Notes under the pieces: generated by a model
The model's database searches: none
Seen by the model: the letters and a program-made list of their open reading frames with translations, nothing else
What the model was told of the DNA's origin: nothing
Made by a program: the position numbers and the translations under genes
In this document: positions 16,990 to 27,210 of the stretch, one piece after another
Layout: every line of letters begins with the position of its first letter
Numbering within the stretch: the first letter of the stretch is position 1
From: Gimesia sp.
Lineage (GTDB): Bacteria > Planctomycetota > Planctomycetia > Planctomycetales > Planctomycetaceae
Direction: 5' to 3'
DNA length: 64,000 nucleotides
Assembly (NCBI GenBank): GCA_002706765.1
Contig: PAJV01000006.1
Location: 30,422-94,421, forward strand

Positions 16990-17970
16990 TCAAGGAGTCG
17001 GCTGCAAAACACCAATCAACCGCTCGACTTCTCGATCAAATACGGCAGGGTCACTTTCGTTTTCCTGGAAATCAGCGGCGACTCGATTGCAGAGTGTTTC
17101 TTTCTGCTGATGCTCCCAATCGTTAAACAGATGCTGATCCAGATTCAGAGGCAGCAGCGAATGTATCACGTTGGTATCCCGTTTAAATTCACGGTCTTCG
17201 TTATCAAACGCGCGTTCAATTTCCAGGTCAACCCAGTCGCTCTGCAGGGAATACTGGGAAGCACACAGCAGCACCTTATCCAGGATCTTCATACCCCGTT
17301 TGATGGGGGTTCCCGCCGCGTGCTGGGTCTGTTTTTCATCCAGCCAGCAGCGAATACCCCGCGCTTGCAGAGCAGCGTAGAGTCGCTCTGCAAAGGCAGC
17401 ATCTTCCGGGCTGTAACAGATGAAACACGAAAAGAATTCCAGGGCCGTCTGTTCGAAATGCCCGGCGATGTATTCAATCAACTCATCCGAAAGTCCACAG
17501 CCTCGCAGAAACTGGCTGGGAATATGCCCTTTGGAACTCATCAGCGTATCCATGCCCAGCGTGCTGGGACCCCAGTGTGAAACCGTTTCCAGGTTCACAG
17601 CACGGGACAGATCGACGTTCACCCACAGCGTGTTTTGAGAACGTGCCCCGTTAAAATCGACTTCGCGCAGATTGGAGCCGTGAAAATTAACCCAGCTCAA
17701 ATCCGTATTACACAAATCCGCAAAGCACAGGTCGGCTTTTTCCAGGTTGGCTCCGGCGAGATTCGCTCCCACCAGGTCGGCACCGCTCAGGTCAGCTCCG
17801 ATTAGAATTGCACCACTGAGATCCGCGCCCACCAGATTCGTTTCTGTCAGGTCAGCACCGCTCAGGTCAGCACCGCTCAAATCGGGTTTGACATCCGGGT
17901 TCTCTGTCCGCCAGCGATCAATCGATACAGCGCCGGTTCGAAACACATCTACATATTCAGGATTCGCCAC
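16990..17970 (-). CDS. Pentapeptide-repeat protein with C-terminal TIR domain
   Basis: About 326 residues. Residues 30-125 are pentapeptide repeats of the A(D/N)LxG type ([20 protein letters not shown]), which fold into a right-handed beta-helix. A linker follows, then a TIR domain from about residue 180: [20 protein letters not shown], a CWLDEKQ segment and [15 protein letters not shown], whose Glu (about 250) aligns with the NADase glutamate of TIR domains. Two adjacent GTG codons could start it; 17970 has AGGGGAG at good spacing. TIR proteins in bacteria signal in defence or cleave NAD, and pentapeptide-TIR fusions have no firmly established role. Stand-alone gene. Confidence 0.88.
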   Translation of the reverse strand: MANPEYVDVFRTGAVSIDRWRTENPDVKPDLSGADLSGADLTETNLVGADLSGAILIGADLSGADLVGANLAGANLEKADLCFADLCNTDLSWVNFHGSNLREVDFNGARSQNTLWVNVDLSRAVNLETVSHWGPSTLGMDTLMSSKGHIPSQFLRGCGLSDELIEYIAGHFEQTALEFFSCFICYSPEDAAFAERLYAALQARGIRCWLDEKQTQHAAGTPIKRGMKILDKVLLCASQYSLQSDWVDLEIERAFDNEDREFKRDTNVIHSLLPLNLDQHLFNDWEHQQKETLCNRVAADFQENESDPAVFDREVERLIGVLQPTP

Positions 17971-18193
17971 AACCACTCCCCTGGACCAAATGAAATAAAA
18001 CCGGATCCCATTCTGACAACGGCACCGGAGAACTGCAATTCACTACACAACGGTTCTGTAAAAGCAGTCAAGTCTTAACAGAATTCAGCGAAATGAAAAC
18101 GAAGCATCAGTCACTTCGAATGTAAGATGTTGATTTTCACCGGTAAAGGGAGGCCTTCAATGAAATCGAGCCGAACTTGTTTGCGGTAACAAA

Positions 18194-19210
18194 TCACTCC
18201 CAGCCTTCCAGCACAATCTTGCCGATGGTACGTCCAGCTTCCAGCGTTTTGTGGGCTTCACGAAGATTTGCTGCATTGATGGGGGAGAGAACCTGGTTGG
18301 CGGTACAGGAGATTTTGCCGGCGTCGATCCAGTTCGCAACCTTGTTCAACAGGTGCTGCTGCTCAATCATGTCGGGGGTTTCAAACATGGATCGCGTATA
18401 CATGAATTCCCAGACAAATGTTGCCGACTTGGTCTTCATCATCGACTGCGCCAGTGGCTCTTTATTTTCCACGATCGAGACAATCTTACCTTGCGGTCGA
18501 ATCAGGTCGACCACCCCCTCCCAGTGCTGATCCGTATTATTGAACAGTGCAATCGAATCGACGTACTTCATCCCCAGCGATTCGATCTGTGGTCGCAGTG
18601 GCTCATAATGATTGATGACATGGTCGGCTCCCAGCTGCTGGACCCACTCTGTTGATTCAGGCCGCGATGCTGTTGCGATCACCGTCAGCCCGGCGAGCTT
18701 CGCCAGTTGAATCCCAATCGAGCCCACACCTCCGGCGCCTCCGATGATTAACAGCGTCTCCCCGGCATTTCCCCCTTCCACATCCAGCTCCAGTCGTTCA
18801 AAAAAGGCTTCGTAAGCCGTGATGGAAGTTAACGGAATCGCTGCTGCTTTCGCGAAATCAAGCGACTGTGGTTTCGAGCCGACAATCCGTTCGTCGATGA
18901 GTTGAAACTCGGAATTACAACCGGGCCGCGTGATATCACCGGCATAGAAGACTTCATCTCCCGGCTGGAACAGTTCCACTTCGGGACCCACAGCTTCCAC
19001 AATGCCCGCTGCATCCCAGCCCAGCACTTTAGGTTCGGGCTCGATCTTATCCTTCGGTGCCCGGACTTTTGTATCCACCGGATTGACGCCGATCGCTTTG
19101 ACCGCCACCAGCAGGTCCCGTCCGCCCGGTTCCGGTTTTTCCAGTTCCACATCCATTAACGATTCAGGGTCATCAATGGGCAGATAGCGAGTCAGGCCAA
19201 CAGCTTTCAT
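18194..19210 (-). CDS. Quinone-oxidoreductase-like (medium-chain dehydrogenase) protein
   Basis: The 338-residue MDR-superfamily enzyme begins MKAVGLTRYLPIDDPES and continues with VKAIGVNPVDTKVRAP and PKVLGWDAAGIVEAVG, like the zinc-type alcohol dehydrogenase-like (ZADH/QOR-like) subgroup. LIIGGAGGVGSIGIQLAKLAG is the NADPH-binding turn. The cysteine cluster that binds structural zinc is absent, as is usual in quinone oxidoreductases. It likely reduces quinones or enones with NADPH. A short-chain dehydrogenase on the same strand ends about 120 bp upstream, so the two may be co-transcribed. Confidence 0.88.
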   Translation of the reverse strand: MKAVGLTRYLPIDDPESLMDVELEKPEPGGRDLLVAVKAIGVNPVDTKVRAPKDKIEPEPKVLGWDAAGIVEAVGPEVELFQPGDEVFYAGDITRPGCNSEFQLIDERIVGSKPQSLDFAKAAAIPLTSITAYEAFFERLELDVEGGNAGETLLIIGGAGGVGSIGIQLAKLAGLTVIATASRPESTEWVQQLGADHVINHYEPLRPQIESLGMKYVDSIALFNNTDQHWEGVVDLIRPQGKIVSIVENKEPLAQSMMKTKSATFVWEFMYTRSMFETPDMIEQQHLLNKVANWIDAGKISCTANQVLSPINAANLREAHKTLEAGRTIGKIVLEGWE

Positions 19211-19332
19211 GTCAGTATTCCTTCGGGAAGGTTGAAATTCTTCAGAGTCTCCAGGTAGTTCATGTTCTTACGATTGACGAGAGAATTCAAGTGATATTGT
19301 GATTCAATCATTTTATCGAATTCGGACAGGAA

Positions 19333-20127
19333 CTAACCCAGATCGTCAACCAGTCCCCCTTCAACACGCAGAGCGGCCCCTGTTGTTGCAGATGAGACAG
19401 GTGAGACGGCATAAGCCACCATCGCAGCGATCTCCGTCGGTTCGATAAAACGTTCGATCATAGAATCAGGTCGGAAGCGGGGAATGAACTGCTTCCGCAT
19501 CTCTTCTGCTGATATCCCTTCATCTTCCGCGATCTGCGCCACGAAGTCGGCAACTCCCTCCGTCCACGTTGGTCCCGGCAGCACCGCATTGACATTCACT
19601 CCTGTCCCTCGCAGCGTCTTTGCCAGACCCCGCATCACAGACAGCTGCGCGGTTTTGGTCATCCCGTAATGCACCATTTCATCGGGAATGCTGATGCCTG
19701 ACTCGCTGCTGATAAAGATGATCCGCCCCCAGCCACGCTCCTGCATACCCGGTGCCAGCGCACGGCTCAGGCGGATGCCACTCATTACATTGATTTCGAA
19801 AAAACGCGACCACTCTGCATCGGAAATTTCAAAGAAAGGCATCGGCTGAAAGATCCCCGCATTATTCACGAGAATATCCACATCACCCACGTCTTTAAGT
19901 CGCTCCAGGAAGTCCGCCACTCCTTCTGCAGAACCAACATCGCCGTGAACGGGAACCGCTTTCCCCGATCCTTGAATCGCATTCGCCGCCTCTTTCGTCC
20001 GGTCAGCATCGCGACCGTTGATGACGACCGTCGCTCCTTCATTCACCAGCGTCTGGGCAATCGCCTGTCCAATCCCCGAAGTCGAGCCCGTGACCACCAC
20101 CGTTTTTCCCGTGAGTTGTAAATCCAT
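19333..20127 (-). CDS. Short-chain dehydrogenase/reductase
   Basis: A 264-residue classical SDR: cofactor loop VVTGSTSGIGQAIAQTL, DGR/NGRD site for NADP choice, VNNAGIFQPMPF, catalytic Ser in IFISSESGISIPD, and the Y-x3-K motif YGMTKTAQLSVMRGLAKTL. The C-terminus (TTGAALRVEGGLVDDLG) is family-typical. The substrate is unknown. It is the upstream partner of the quinone-oxidoreductase-like gene. The start ATG 20127 is preceded by AGGAGACTTGAT in the transcribed direction, a good ribosome-binding site. Confidence 0.9.
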   Translation of the reverse strand: MDLQLTGKTVVVTGSTSGIGQAIAQTLVNEGATVVINGRDADRTKEAANAIQGSGKAVPVHGDVGSAEGVADFLERLKDVGDVDILVNNAGIFQPMPFFEISDAEWSRFFEINVMSGIRLSRALAPGMQERGWGRIIFISSESGISIPDEMVHYGMTKTAQLSVMRGLAKTLRGTGVNVNAVLPGPTWTEGVADFVAQIAEDEGISAEEMRKQFIPRFRPDSMIERFIEPTEIAAMVAYAVSPVSSATTGAALRVEGGLVDDLG

Positions 20128-20298
20128 ATCAAGTCTCCTGTTACTTGTGAAATGCGTGAGAAATACCAGTGGAATTCGAATGTCGATTCAGAAAGCAAAC
20201 GAATTCCACCGGCGAACTGGTATAATCAGGGAGCACTTTGGAATCATAGACGCGGCACCGGCGGCGATCAAATTCCACTGAGAACGGGACCATCATTC

Positions 20299-20715
20299 AT
20301 GCAGTCAACAGTCGAAAGACTCTCGATACACAGGGAGAGCAGCTTGGGAAACTGGATCAGAAAGCGAATCTCGCTGTTCACGACACTTTCCATTCTGGCA
20401 TTCTTCTGGGTACTGACCGGTATCTACGGCACTGCCGAAGTACAGCAGTCTTATGTGAAGTTCAATCGAGCAGGCATCCCGGCTCGAACTCCCATTTATA
20501 CCGACCATCGTCCCGCTGATCCCAACACGGTCTGGACGATGATTGCTTATCCGAAAGCTCCCTTACCATTTATCGTCAGTCTGGAAGTCGATATGGGAAC
20601 CTCGTGCCTCTGGGGAGGCCCCATGCGACAATACTTCTTCTGGTGCCCCGGCTATCACACCACGTTCCCCATCTGGGGCAGAGAAGTCGCAGGCACTTAT
20701 GAGGAAGTTGAATGA
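20299..20715 (+). CDS. Hypothetical membrane-anchored protein
   Basis: About 138 residues from ATG 20299; the frame is open further upstream but that part is low-quality coding sequence. One membrane segment (FTTLSILAFFWVLTGIYG, about residues 28-46) is followed by a soluble region with VQQSYVKFNRAGIPARTP and two cysteines near the end (TSCLWGG, FFWCPGYHTTFP). I do not recognise the family. It is 38 bp upstream of another membrane protein, on the same strand, so the pair is probably one unit. Confidence 0.65.
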   Translation: MQSTVERLSIHRESSLGNWIRKRISLFTTLSILAFFWVLTGIYGTAEVQQSYVKFNRAGIPARTPIYTDHRPADPNTVWTMIAYPKAPLPFIVSLEVDMGTSCLWGGPMRQYFFWCPGYHTTFPIWGREVAGTYEEVE

Positions 20716-20753
20716 GTTACCCGGTTCATACTTTTCGTAGAAAGATCTGATCG

Positions 20754-21176
20754 ATGAGCCCCACTGCGAATCAAAGCCTGTTCCCTTGGAATGCCCGTGA
20801 AGTATGGCGGGGACTTTGCTTCTTTCTCGCATTCAGTGCGATTTACTGTTTCATGGCCTTTGGTATGCATGATTGGGGAATGGGCCGCATCATGCCAACC
20901 GCGCTTCTGACATTATTCTCATTTCTGCTAATGTTCTTGATGGCTCTGAGGCACAATAACCGATTGGTGCCGCACATCGTTCTGATCTGTTTCTGGTCGC
21001 TGGTGGTGGTCCTCGATCTGTGCTATACACAAGCTCGATTTATGGATCTGTTCCAGTATGTAGGCGTCTCTTTTCTCGTTACTGCTGGTTTCGTCTTACT
21101 CCTGCAACTACTCTTCCTCGCAGCCGCGAGGAAGCGATTGAAGAGAGAAAAGTCAGAACCATCTGCTGACAGGTAG
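20754..21176 (+). CDS. Hypothetical four-helix membrane protein
   Basis: A 140-residue protein with four hydrophobic segments (about residues 20-38, 45-65, 72-92, 98-122) and a basic tail (RKRLKREKSEPS), implying a cytoplasmic C-terminus. No family is recognised. It follows the preceding small membrane-anchored protein by 38 bp and ends just before the convergent ATP-grasp gene. Confidence 0.65.
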   Translation: MSPTANQSLFPWNAREVWRGLCFFLAFSAIYCFMAFGMHDWGMGRIMPTALLTLFSFLLMFLMALRHNNRLVPHIVLICFWSLVVVLDLCYTQARFMDLFQYVGVSFLVTAGFVLLLQLLFLAAARKRLKREKSEPSADR

Positions 21177-21187
21177 ACGATTCCAGA

Positions 21188-21967
21188 TTAAAGGTTAATA
21201 CCGATCCCGTTATCTTTCAATCCCATGATTTCTCGCCAACGGGCTTCGATTATCGCTGTGTAAACATAGCCGTCAAGACCATAATTACCCAGCGCATAAC
21301 CATCGTTCACTTCGACCAGTAGCGTGTCGCCAGTCGAAGTGATTCCCCAATCCATGCTATATCCCACAGGTCGATTTTCGAATGCGTCCAATGCCGCCTG
21401 CATGCGAGACGGATCTGGGAACACTAGCGGATCACCCAGATAATTCGCAACAAATTTGATGCGACCGCGAAATATATACGCACGCCATTCAGAGACGAAT
21501 TCAATGACTTCCTGCACCAGAACTTCAGTCTCGCCAGCAACGACAGCAGAGGGGATCAGGTCGCTGAATTTGTGAAAGACCGTCCCTTTAAACTTTTTGT
21601 GTTCGTGTAAGGGCTTGACGTGAACGGCGCGCGTCTCCTCTTCATTCTCAAATGGCTGTCGTACCTGTTCCAACGTAGAAATCCAGAAATCGCGGCCAAT
21701 CCACTTTTTCAGACACTCAGGCAGATCCTGCAGGTCAGGTAACGGACGCTGAGCCCGCTTGATCGCTGAGCGCACTGTTCCTACGCCACCCGCTACGATA
21801 GTTTCATCGGGAAATGACAGCAGCCCCCTGTCCAATGCTCCGTCAAACAATGTCGGCGCATCAAACCGCATCACCTCATAACCCCGCTCCCAGAATCTAT
21901 ACGCAATCTGTTCGAGGTTCAGATAATTTGGATCCCCTTTTTGTCCCTGTTGCACATAAGCACGCAT
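21188..21967 (-). CDS. R2K-type ATP-grasp domain protein
   Basis: The 259-residue protein reads like the DUF4343/R2K ATP-grasp group: a Rossmann-like N-terminal half with LLSFPDETIVAGGVGTVRSA, then KFKGTVFHKFSDLIPSAVVAG, QEVIEFVSEWRAYIFRG (substrate/ATP region) and the metal-binding end LLVEVNDGYALGNYGLDGYVY. ATP-grasp enzymes form amide or ester bonds through acyl-phosphates; R2K members are linked by others to RNA or peptide conflict systems, but no substrate is known here. An unknown small gene lies 63 bp upstream on the same strand and is probably co-transcribed. Confidence 0.8.
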   Translation of the reverse strand: MRAYVQQGQKGDPNYLNLEQIAYRFWERGYEVMRFDAPTLFDGALDRGLLSFPDETIVAGGVGTVRSAIKRAQRPLPDLQDLPECLKKWIGRDFWISTLEQVRQPFENEEETRAVHVKPLHEHKKFKGTVFHKFSDLIPSAVVAGETEVLVQEVIEFVSEWRAYIFRGRIKFVANYLGDPLVFPDPSRMQAALDAFENRPVGYSMDWGITSTGDTLLVEVNDGYALGNYGLDGYVYTAIIEARWREIMGLKDNGIGINL

Positions 21968-22030
21968 AGTTTTCTTCCAGTGAGATCACGTCTGATTCGA
22001 TATGACAATTCCAGCGAGAAACTTTGCTCA

Positions 22031-22519
22031 TCACCCTGCGTGTCCAAATCGCCCAAAGCCACCTTTGTCTCTCCAAGTGCTTTCATGGTGATGAAAAACG
22101 ACATACTGTTGTTTGACGATCTGCTCCACAATTTGACTGGCGACTGATTGGGCTGACAGACTTTGATTTCTCTGTTGCTCCCACACAGCGACTGCAGAAG
22201 AGATAATTTCCTGGAGATCTTCGATCAATGAGAGGCCATCCTCTTCAGTTCTTTTGGGCCATGTGAGCAAGTATTCTTTTAAAGGTTGATCGACTAAAGA
22301 TTGCAGGCGAGTAAGAATCTTTTGCGCATTCACCTTATCTGGATTACAACGTTCTGAGAAAAGATGCAGAGTGACAGCGATTACTGCTTCAGAGGGAAAT
22401 TCGTCAGAAGAACTCACCCAGAAATCAATCGTGTCCAGCAATAACCTTTCCGTCAGGTAGATTCTACGATCCCAGATTTGATCTTCAAGTTGAGATCTGA
22501 CTCGATATTGAAGTGTCAT
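22031..22519 (-). CDS. Hypothetical protein upstream of the ATP-grasp gene
   Basis: A soluble, mostly helical 162-residue protein. It begins MTLQYRVRSQLEDQIWDRRI and ends in a His-rich YVVFHHHESTWRDKGG stretch. No family is recognised. Its only hint is position: first gene of a likely two-gene unit with the R2K ATP-grasp protein, so it could be the substrate, a partner or unrelated. Confidence 0.6.
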   Translation of the reverse strand: MTLQYRVRSQLEDQIWDRRIYLTERLLLDTIDFWVSSSDEFPSEAVIAVTLHLFSERCNPDKVNAQKILTRLQSLVDQPLKEYLLTWPKRTEEDGLSLIEDLQEIISSAVAVWEQQRNQSLSAQSVASQIVEQIVKQQYVVFHHHESTWRDKGGFGRFGHAG

Positions 22520-22633
22520 ATCGTCTATTCCTGTTCTCAGTCAGATAAGACGACACTAGCTAAAGAAATCAGGTTCACTATTACGATATCAATCCCGTTC
22601 GTGTTCTTTCCTGCTTCTCATAGTAGCAAAAAC

Positions 22634-23374
22634 TCACAAACACCAGTCGGCTCCGAAGCACCCCTTCTGGATTTTCGTCAGCTGTTGAATCCCCGCTGTT
22701 GCCAGTTCCAGTTGTGCGTCCAGCATGCCTCGGTTGAAGGTCTGGCCTTCCGCGGTGCCCTGGACTTCGATGAAGTCGCCGCCCCCGGTCATCACCACGT
22801 TCATATCCACGCCGGCGGTGCTGTCTTCGATGTAATCCAGGTCGAGTACCGGTTCGCCGTTCACCACGCCCACACTCACCGCGGCGACACTGTCAGAAAA
22901 AATCCGTTTCGGGTCGAACGCTTCGCCGGGAGCCAGTTCGCAGGTTTCGGGAATCGCCAGCACCGTATCCAGCAGCGCCAGGAAGCCGCCCGTGATACTC
23001 AGCGTCCGCGTTCCCCCGTCGGCCTGCAGCACATCGCAGTCCACCGTAATCGTGCGTGGACCCAATGCACCGAAATCAATCACCGCCCGCAAGCTGCGAC
23101 CAATCAATCGCTGAATCTCACTCGAGCGTCCGTCGGCCCGACGCTGTTTTCGAGGCGACGTACTGCCGGGCAGCATGTTGTATTCCGCTGTCACCCAGCC
23201 GGTCGGGTTCTCGTCGTTTTTCTTCCAGGGAGGCACGCTGTTGTCCAGACTGGCCGTGCACAGTACCACCGTATTGCCTGCAGAAATCAGGATGCTTCCC
23301 GGCGTCGCACGGGTGTAATGGCGTTCGACTTTGATGGGACGCAGTTGTTCGGGCTGACGGGAATCGTGGCGCAT
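22634..23374 (-). CDS. rph: Ribonuclease PH
   Basis: RNase PH is a phosphorolytic 3'-5' exoribonuclease that trims tRNA 3' ends. The protein (about 246 residues from ATG 23374) opens with [18 protein letters not shown], the family's standard start, so the TTG at 23404 is rejected; AGGATA lies upstream. Other marks are [35 protein letters not shown] (the Arg-rich phosphate site), [20 protein letters not shown] and [14 protein letters not shown]. It is single and divergent from queE. Confidence 0.96.
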   Translation of the reverse strand: MRHDSRQPEQLRPIKVERHYTRATPGSILISAGNTVVLCTASLDNSVPPWKKNDENPTGWVTAEYNMLPGSTSPRKQRRADGRSSEIQRLIGRSLRAVIDFGALGPRTITVDCDVLQADGGTRTLSITGGFLALLDTVLAIPETCELAPGEAFDPKRIFSDSVAAVSVGVVNGEPVLDLDYIEDSTAGVDMNVVMTGGGDFIEVQGTAEGQTFNRGMLDAQLELATAGIQQLTKIQKGCFGADWCL

Positions 23375-23534
23375 GGGAGTATCCTGTACTGCTGGGGAAT
23401 TCAATCGTAATCTGTGTTCAGTTGATTTTTCGCTAAAGTTACCACGCTTTGACCGTGCATTTCAATGCAAGAACCGTCGCTTTCTATTAAGATAGACTCA
23501 TTGACCGTTCCCTTTATTTCAGGATCTTGTACCC

Positions 23535-24215
23535 GTGTTGATCTCGGAAATCTTTCACTCACCGCAAGGCGAAGGCAAATGGATCGGGGTCCCCTCGATC
23601 TTCATTCGCACCAGTGGCTGCAATCTGCGCTGCTGGTTCTGCGATACGCCTTACACCTCCTGGAATCCCGAGGGTGAGAAAATGTCCGTCGATCAGATCC
23701 TCGAACACATCACTCAGTACGACTGCGAACACGTCGTCGTCACCGGCGGCGAACCCATGCTCAGCCACGAGATCGAATCTCTCACGCAGCGCCTGCATGC
23801 GGACGGCAAGATCATCACCATCGAAACAGCGGGTACCATTCTCAGCGACGTGCATGCCGACCTGATGTCGATCAGCCCCAAGCTTTCGAATTCCATCCCC
23901 GTCAAAGATCCCGCCTGGGCCCACCGTCACGATGCCCGCCGCGATCAGCCCACGGTGATCCATGAGCTGATCAAGCGACATCCCTACCAGATCAAGTTCG
24001 TCGTTGACCAGCGCGAAGACATCGCCGAAATCGAAGACTACCTGATCCGCTATCCCGAAATCGATCGCGCACACGTTTATCTCATGCCCCAGGGCATTAC
24101 TGCGGAAATGCTGGCTGAACGGATGCCCTGGATCGAAGAAGTCGCCGCGCAGCTGGGCTGCCAGGTCACCCGAAGGATGCACATCGAACTCTGGGGCAAC
24201 GTCCGCGGCAAATAG
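23535..24215 (+). CDS. queE: 7-carboxy-7-deazaguanine synthase
   Basis: QueE is the radical SAM enzyme that makes 7-carboxy-7-deazaguanine, the ring contraction step of preQ0/queuosine synthesis. The protein (226 residues) opens with LISEIFHSPQGEGKWIG, the substrate-binding segment, and has the [4Fe-4S] motif CNLRCWFCDTPYT (C-x3-C-x2-C). VVVTGGEPML and FVVDQREDIAEIEDYL are further family matches. The start is GTG 23535, nine bases after AGGATC. Other queuosine genes are not in this window. Confidence 0.93.
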   Translation: MLISEIFHSPQGEGKWIGVPSIFIRTSGCNLRCWFCDTPYTSWNPEGEKMSVDQILEHITQYDCEHVVVTGGEPMLSHEIESLTQRLHADGKIITIETAGTILSDVHADLMSISPKLSNSIPVKDPAWAHRHDARRDQPTVIHELIKRHPYQIKFVVDQREDIAEIEDYLIRYPEIDRAHVYLMPQGITAEMLAERMPWIEEVAAQLGCQVTRRMHIELWGNVRGK

Positions 24216-24241
24216 TTCCGTGGAAAATCAACCGGGAGAAC

Positions 24242-25381
24242 TCAGCCGTGAAAAATCGCGGCCCGCGCGTCCTTGACCCGTTGAACTGCTGCTTCGGAAG
24301 TCTCCGCCAGCGCCGTCAAATGCCCCATCTTGCGACCAGTTCGCGACTCCTGTTTACCATACAGGTGCACTTTCACGTCAGGAAACTGCTGCAGCGCCGT
24401 CCAGTCGGGCGGACCCGGTTCCCAGTGATCCCCCAGCAGATTCGCCATCGCCGATGGTCCCAGTGACTTCGTCGAACCCAGAGGCAGACCACAGATCGCC
24501 CGCACCTGTTGTTCGAACTGACACGTCACATGCCCGTCGATCGTCAGGTGACCCGAATTGTGAGGCCGCGGCGCGATTTCGTTAATCATCAGTCGCTGAT
24601 CGCCCGTTAAAAAGAACTCAACACACAACACGCCGACCACATCCAGATGCTCAAAGACCGCTCGAGTCACTTCGACGGCTTTGCGGTTCACTTCGTCCCC
24701 CATGCCCGAGGGGAACACCGAAATATCCAGAATATGATTCGCATGGTCATTCTTCATCGGCCCGTAAAACGCGAACTCCCCATCCAGGCCCCGCACACCC
24801 ACGACCGACAGCTCGCAGATATAATCGATAAACGCTTCCAGCACCGTTTCCTCCGCCCCGACTTCCTTCCACGCGGCTTCCGCTTCTTCCGGCGAATCAA
24901 TTTTCACCTGCCCCTTACCGTCATAACCCGAAGTTGCCGACTTTAACACCGCCGGACATCCCAGTTCTGCCAATGCCGTTTTCAGTTCCTCCTCCGACCT
25001 GACCACCGCGAACGGCGTTACCGGTATTCCCGCGTCCCGCAGTTCCGATTTCTCTCGAATCCGGTTCTGCGCGACATGCAGCACATTGGCTCCCGGACGA
25101 ACCGGCGCGAATTGAGAGGCGGCATCGGTTGTCACTGACAGCACATTCTCGAACTCGAACGAGATCACATCCACCTTTTTCGCGAAATTCGCAACCGCGT
25201 CAAGATCATCATACTCGCCCACGATTTCCAGGTCCGCCACCTGTCCGGTGGGCGTCTTGCTTTCGGGCGAAAAGACATGTACGTGGTAACCCAGTCGGCG
25301 GGCTTCGATGGCAAACATGCGTCCCAGCTGGCCACTGCCCAGCATTCCCAGCGTTGAGCCGGGGGCGATCAACTCACTCAT
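24242..25381 (-). CDS. purK: 5-(carboxyamino)imidazole ribonucleotide synthase
   Basis: PurK uses ATP and bicarbonate to make N5-CAIR from AIR in purine synthesis. This 379-residue ATP-grasp protein begins [22 protein letters not shown], continues with [28 protein letters not shown] (P-loop of ATP-grasp) and [30 protein letters not shown], the conserved metal-binding end. It overlaps purE by four bases and follows it in transcription, so the two are translated together. Confidence 0.96.
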   Translation of the reverse strand: MSELIAPGSTLGMLGSGQLGRMFAIEARRLGYHVHVFSPESKTPTGQVADLEIVGEYDDLDAVANFAKKVDVISFEFENVLSVTTDAASQFAPVRPGANVLHVAQNRIREKSELRDAGIPVTPFAVVRSEEELKTALAELGCPAVLKSATSGYDGKGQVKIDSPEEAEAAWKEVGAEETVLEAFIDYICELSVVGVRGLDGEFAFYGPMKNDHANHILDISVFPSGMGDEVNRKAVEVTRAVFEHLDVVGVLCVEFFLTGDQRLMINEIAPRPHNSGHLTIDGHVTCQFEQQVRAICGLPLGSTKSLGPSAMANLLGDHWEPGPPDWTALQQFPDVKVHLYGKQESRTGRKMGHLTALAETSEAAVQRVKDARAAIFHG

Positions 25382-25872
25382 AGTTCCGAATTTTCCAGTA
25401 CGGTGTCAGTTTGCTTCTTGCAGAATTCGTGCATCTTCGTTCGCAGCTCAGGACGGGAATTTCCCAGGATCCGTATCGCCAGCAGCGCCGCGTTTTTCGC
25501 TCCCGATTCCCCAATCGCCAGCGTGCCCACAGGTACGCCTCCCGGCATCTGTACGATCGACAGCAGCGAATCCAGCCCCTGCAGCGCCCGGCTCTTGACG
25601 GGGACACCCAGAACCGGCAGCACTGTCTGGGCAGCCACCATGCCCGGCAGATGCGCCGCGCCGCCTGCCCCCGCGATGATCACTTCCAGACCCCGCTGCT
25701 CCGCGTCCTTCGCGTATTCGTTCATCCAGTCGGGCGTACGATGGGCCGAGACCACGCGGCACTCATGCTCGACCCCGAACTCCTTCAGGATCGTCGAGGC
25801 TTCTTTCATCGTTTCCCAGTCCGATTGACTGCCCATGATGACCCCCACCAGCGGGGAACGGTTTTCTGACAT
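25378..25872 (-). CDS. purE: N5-carboxyaminoimidazole ribonucleotide mutase
   Basis: PurE (class I) converts N5-CAIR to CAIR. The 164-residue protein shows the full class I pattern: [27 protein letters not shown] (catalytic His), [35 protein letters not shown] and [14 protein letters not shown] 25872 follows AGGAAA. First gene of a purE-purK unit, separated by a 246 bp promoter region from the divergent sugar-isomerase-like gene. Confidence 0.97.
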   Translation of the reverse strand: MSENRSPLVGVIMGSQSDWETMKEASTILKEFGVEHECRVVSAHRTPDWMNEYAKDAEQRGLEVIIAGAGGAAHLPGMVAAQTVLPVLGVPVKSRALQGLDSLLSIVQMPGGVPVGTLAIGESGAKNAALLAIRILGNSRPELRTKMHEFCKKQTDTVLENSEL

Positions 25873-26118
25873 AATCGACTTTCCTGTTGAGACAACGCTC
25901 GGCCCGCACGCGGGTTAATTTTTAAGCAAGATTGTGTGATTTCGAATGGCTGTGGCACTGATAATACTCAATTTCCTTACCTGATAGGAGTCTGCCATCC
26001 CCTTTTTTTGCAGGCTCCTGCCGACAAGTGCACGTTCGTTTGACATTCTGAGTCCGCTGGTCTAGTGTTAGAGACGATTTCTTCATTTCCAGATGTGACA
26101 ATTTGAAAGGATCTTCTT

Positions 26119-27114
26119 ATGGCACGCCCTGTAACATTATTCACCGGACAATGGGCCGACCTCCCCCTGGAAGAGATGTGCAAAAAAGCACAGGATTTCG
26201 GCTATGACGGCCTGGAACTGGCCTGCTGGGGAGACCATTTCGAAGTCGACAAAGCACTTTCCGACGACACCTACTGCAACCGCAAACGGGAACTCCTCGA
26301 AAAATACGACCTGCAGCTCTACGCCATCTCCAATCACCTCGTCGGCCAGGCCGTCCTCGATAACATCGATGCCCGCCACAAAGCGATCCTCCCCGAATAC
26401 GTCTGGGGTGACGGCGATCCTGCCGGCGTCAACGAACGGGCCATCGAAGAAATGAAGAACACCGCCCGCGCCGCACAGAAGCTCGGCGTCAGCGTGGTCA
26501 ACGGTTTCACCGGTTCCAGCATCTGGCATCTGCTCTACGACTTTCCCCCCACGCCCCGGGAAATGTACGACGCCGGCTACCAGCTCCTCGCCGACCGCTG
26601 GAATCCGATTCTCGACGTCTTCCAGGAATGCGGCATCAAGTTCGCCCTTGAAGTCCATCCCACCGAAATCGCATTCGACATCTACTCCGCGGAAATGTCG
26701 CTGAAGGCCCTCGACAATCGCGAAGAGTTCGGCTTCAACTTTGACCCCAGCCACCTCATCTGGCAGGGCGTTGATCCCGTCGAGTTCATTCGCTACTTCC
26801 CCGATCGTATTTATCACGCACACATGAAAGACGCCTCCGTCACTCTCAACGGTCGCACCGGAATTCTCACCAGCCATCTGCCCTTCGGCGATCAGCGGCG
26901 TGGCTGGGACTTCCGCAGCGTCGGCCGTGGTGGTGTCAGGTTCGAAGAAATCATCCGCGCCCTCAACGACATCGGTTACGGCGGCCCCCTTTCCATCGAA
27001 TGGGAAGACATGGGCATGAACCGCGACCAGGGTGCCCGCGAAGCCTGCCAGTTCACAAAGAACGTCGACTTCGCCCCCTCCGACATCGCCTTCGACGGCG
27101 CCTTCGGAGACTGA
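26119..27114 (+). CDS. Sugar phosphate isomerase/epimerase-like TIM-barrel protein
   Basis: A 331-residue AP-endonuclease-2/xylose-isomerase-like barrel: it begins with [20 protein letters not shown] and [14 protein letters not shown]. Metal-site residues are in [35 protein letters not shown] and [11 protein letters not shown]. Close relatives are common in planctomycetes and are usually called sugar phosphate isomerases/epimerases; the substrate is unknown. ATG 26119 follows AAAGGATCTT. A strong terminator lies 30 bp after the stop. Its codon use is strongly GC3-biased compared with neighbours, suggesting high expression. Confidence 0.85.
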   Translation: MARPVTLFTGQWADLPLEEMCKKAQDFGYDGLELACWGDHFEVDKALSDDTYCNRKRELLEKYDLQLYAISNHLVGQAVLDNIDARHKAILPEYVWGDGDPAGVNERAIEEMKNTARAAQKLGVSVVNGFTGSSIWHLLYDFPPTPREMYDAGYQLLADRWNPILDVFQECGIKFALEVHPTEIAFDIYSAEMSLKALDNREEFGFNFDPSHLIWQGVDPVEFIRYFPDRIYHAHMKDASVTLNGRTGILTSHLPFGDQRRGWDFRSVGRGGVRFEEIIRALNDIGYGGPLSIEWEDMGMNRDQGAREACQFTKNVDFAPSDIAFDGAFGD

Positions 27115-27144
27115 ATTCAGAGCTTCGGTTAGATCGATCTGAAG

Positions 27145-27178
27145 AAACAGGGAGAGCGCCTTTCGTTCTCCCTGTTTT
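27145..27178 (+). terminator. Rho-independent terminator after the TIM-barrel gene
   Basis: AACAGGGAGA and TCTCCCTGTT form a perfect 10-bp stem around a 12-base loop, followed directly by a short T run (TTTT). It lies 30 bp past the stop of the TIM-barrel gene. Confidence 0.85.
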
Positions 27179-27210
27179 CACGCGCACCAACTCATTAAAT
27201 CTCTCCCCGG

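Noticed and set aside
17000-17580. 231-codon plus-strand frame at the TIR gene
   Set aside because: It is antisense to the pentapeptide-TIR gene, which shows clear repeats and a TIR domain.
22478-23410. 310-codon plus-strand frame
   Set aside because: It overlaps rph in antisense and has no motif of its own.
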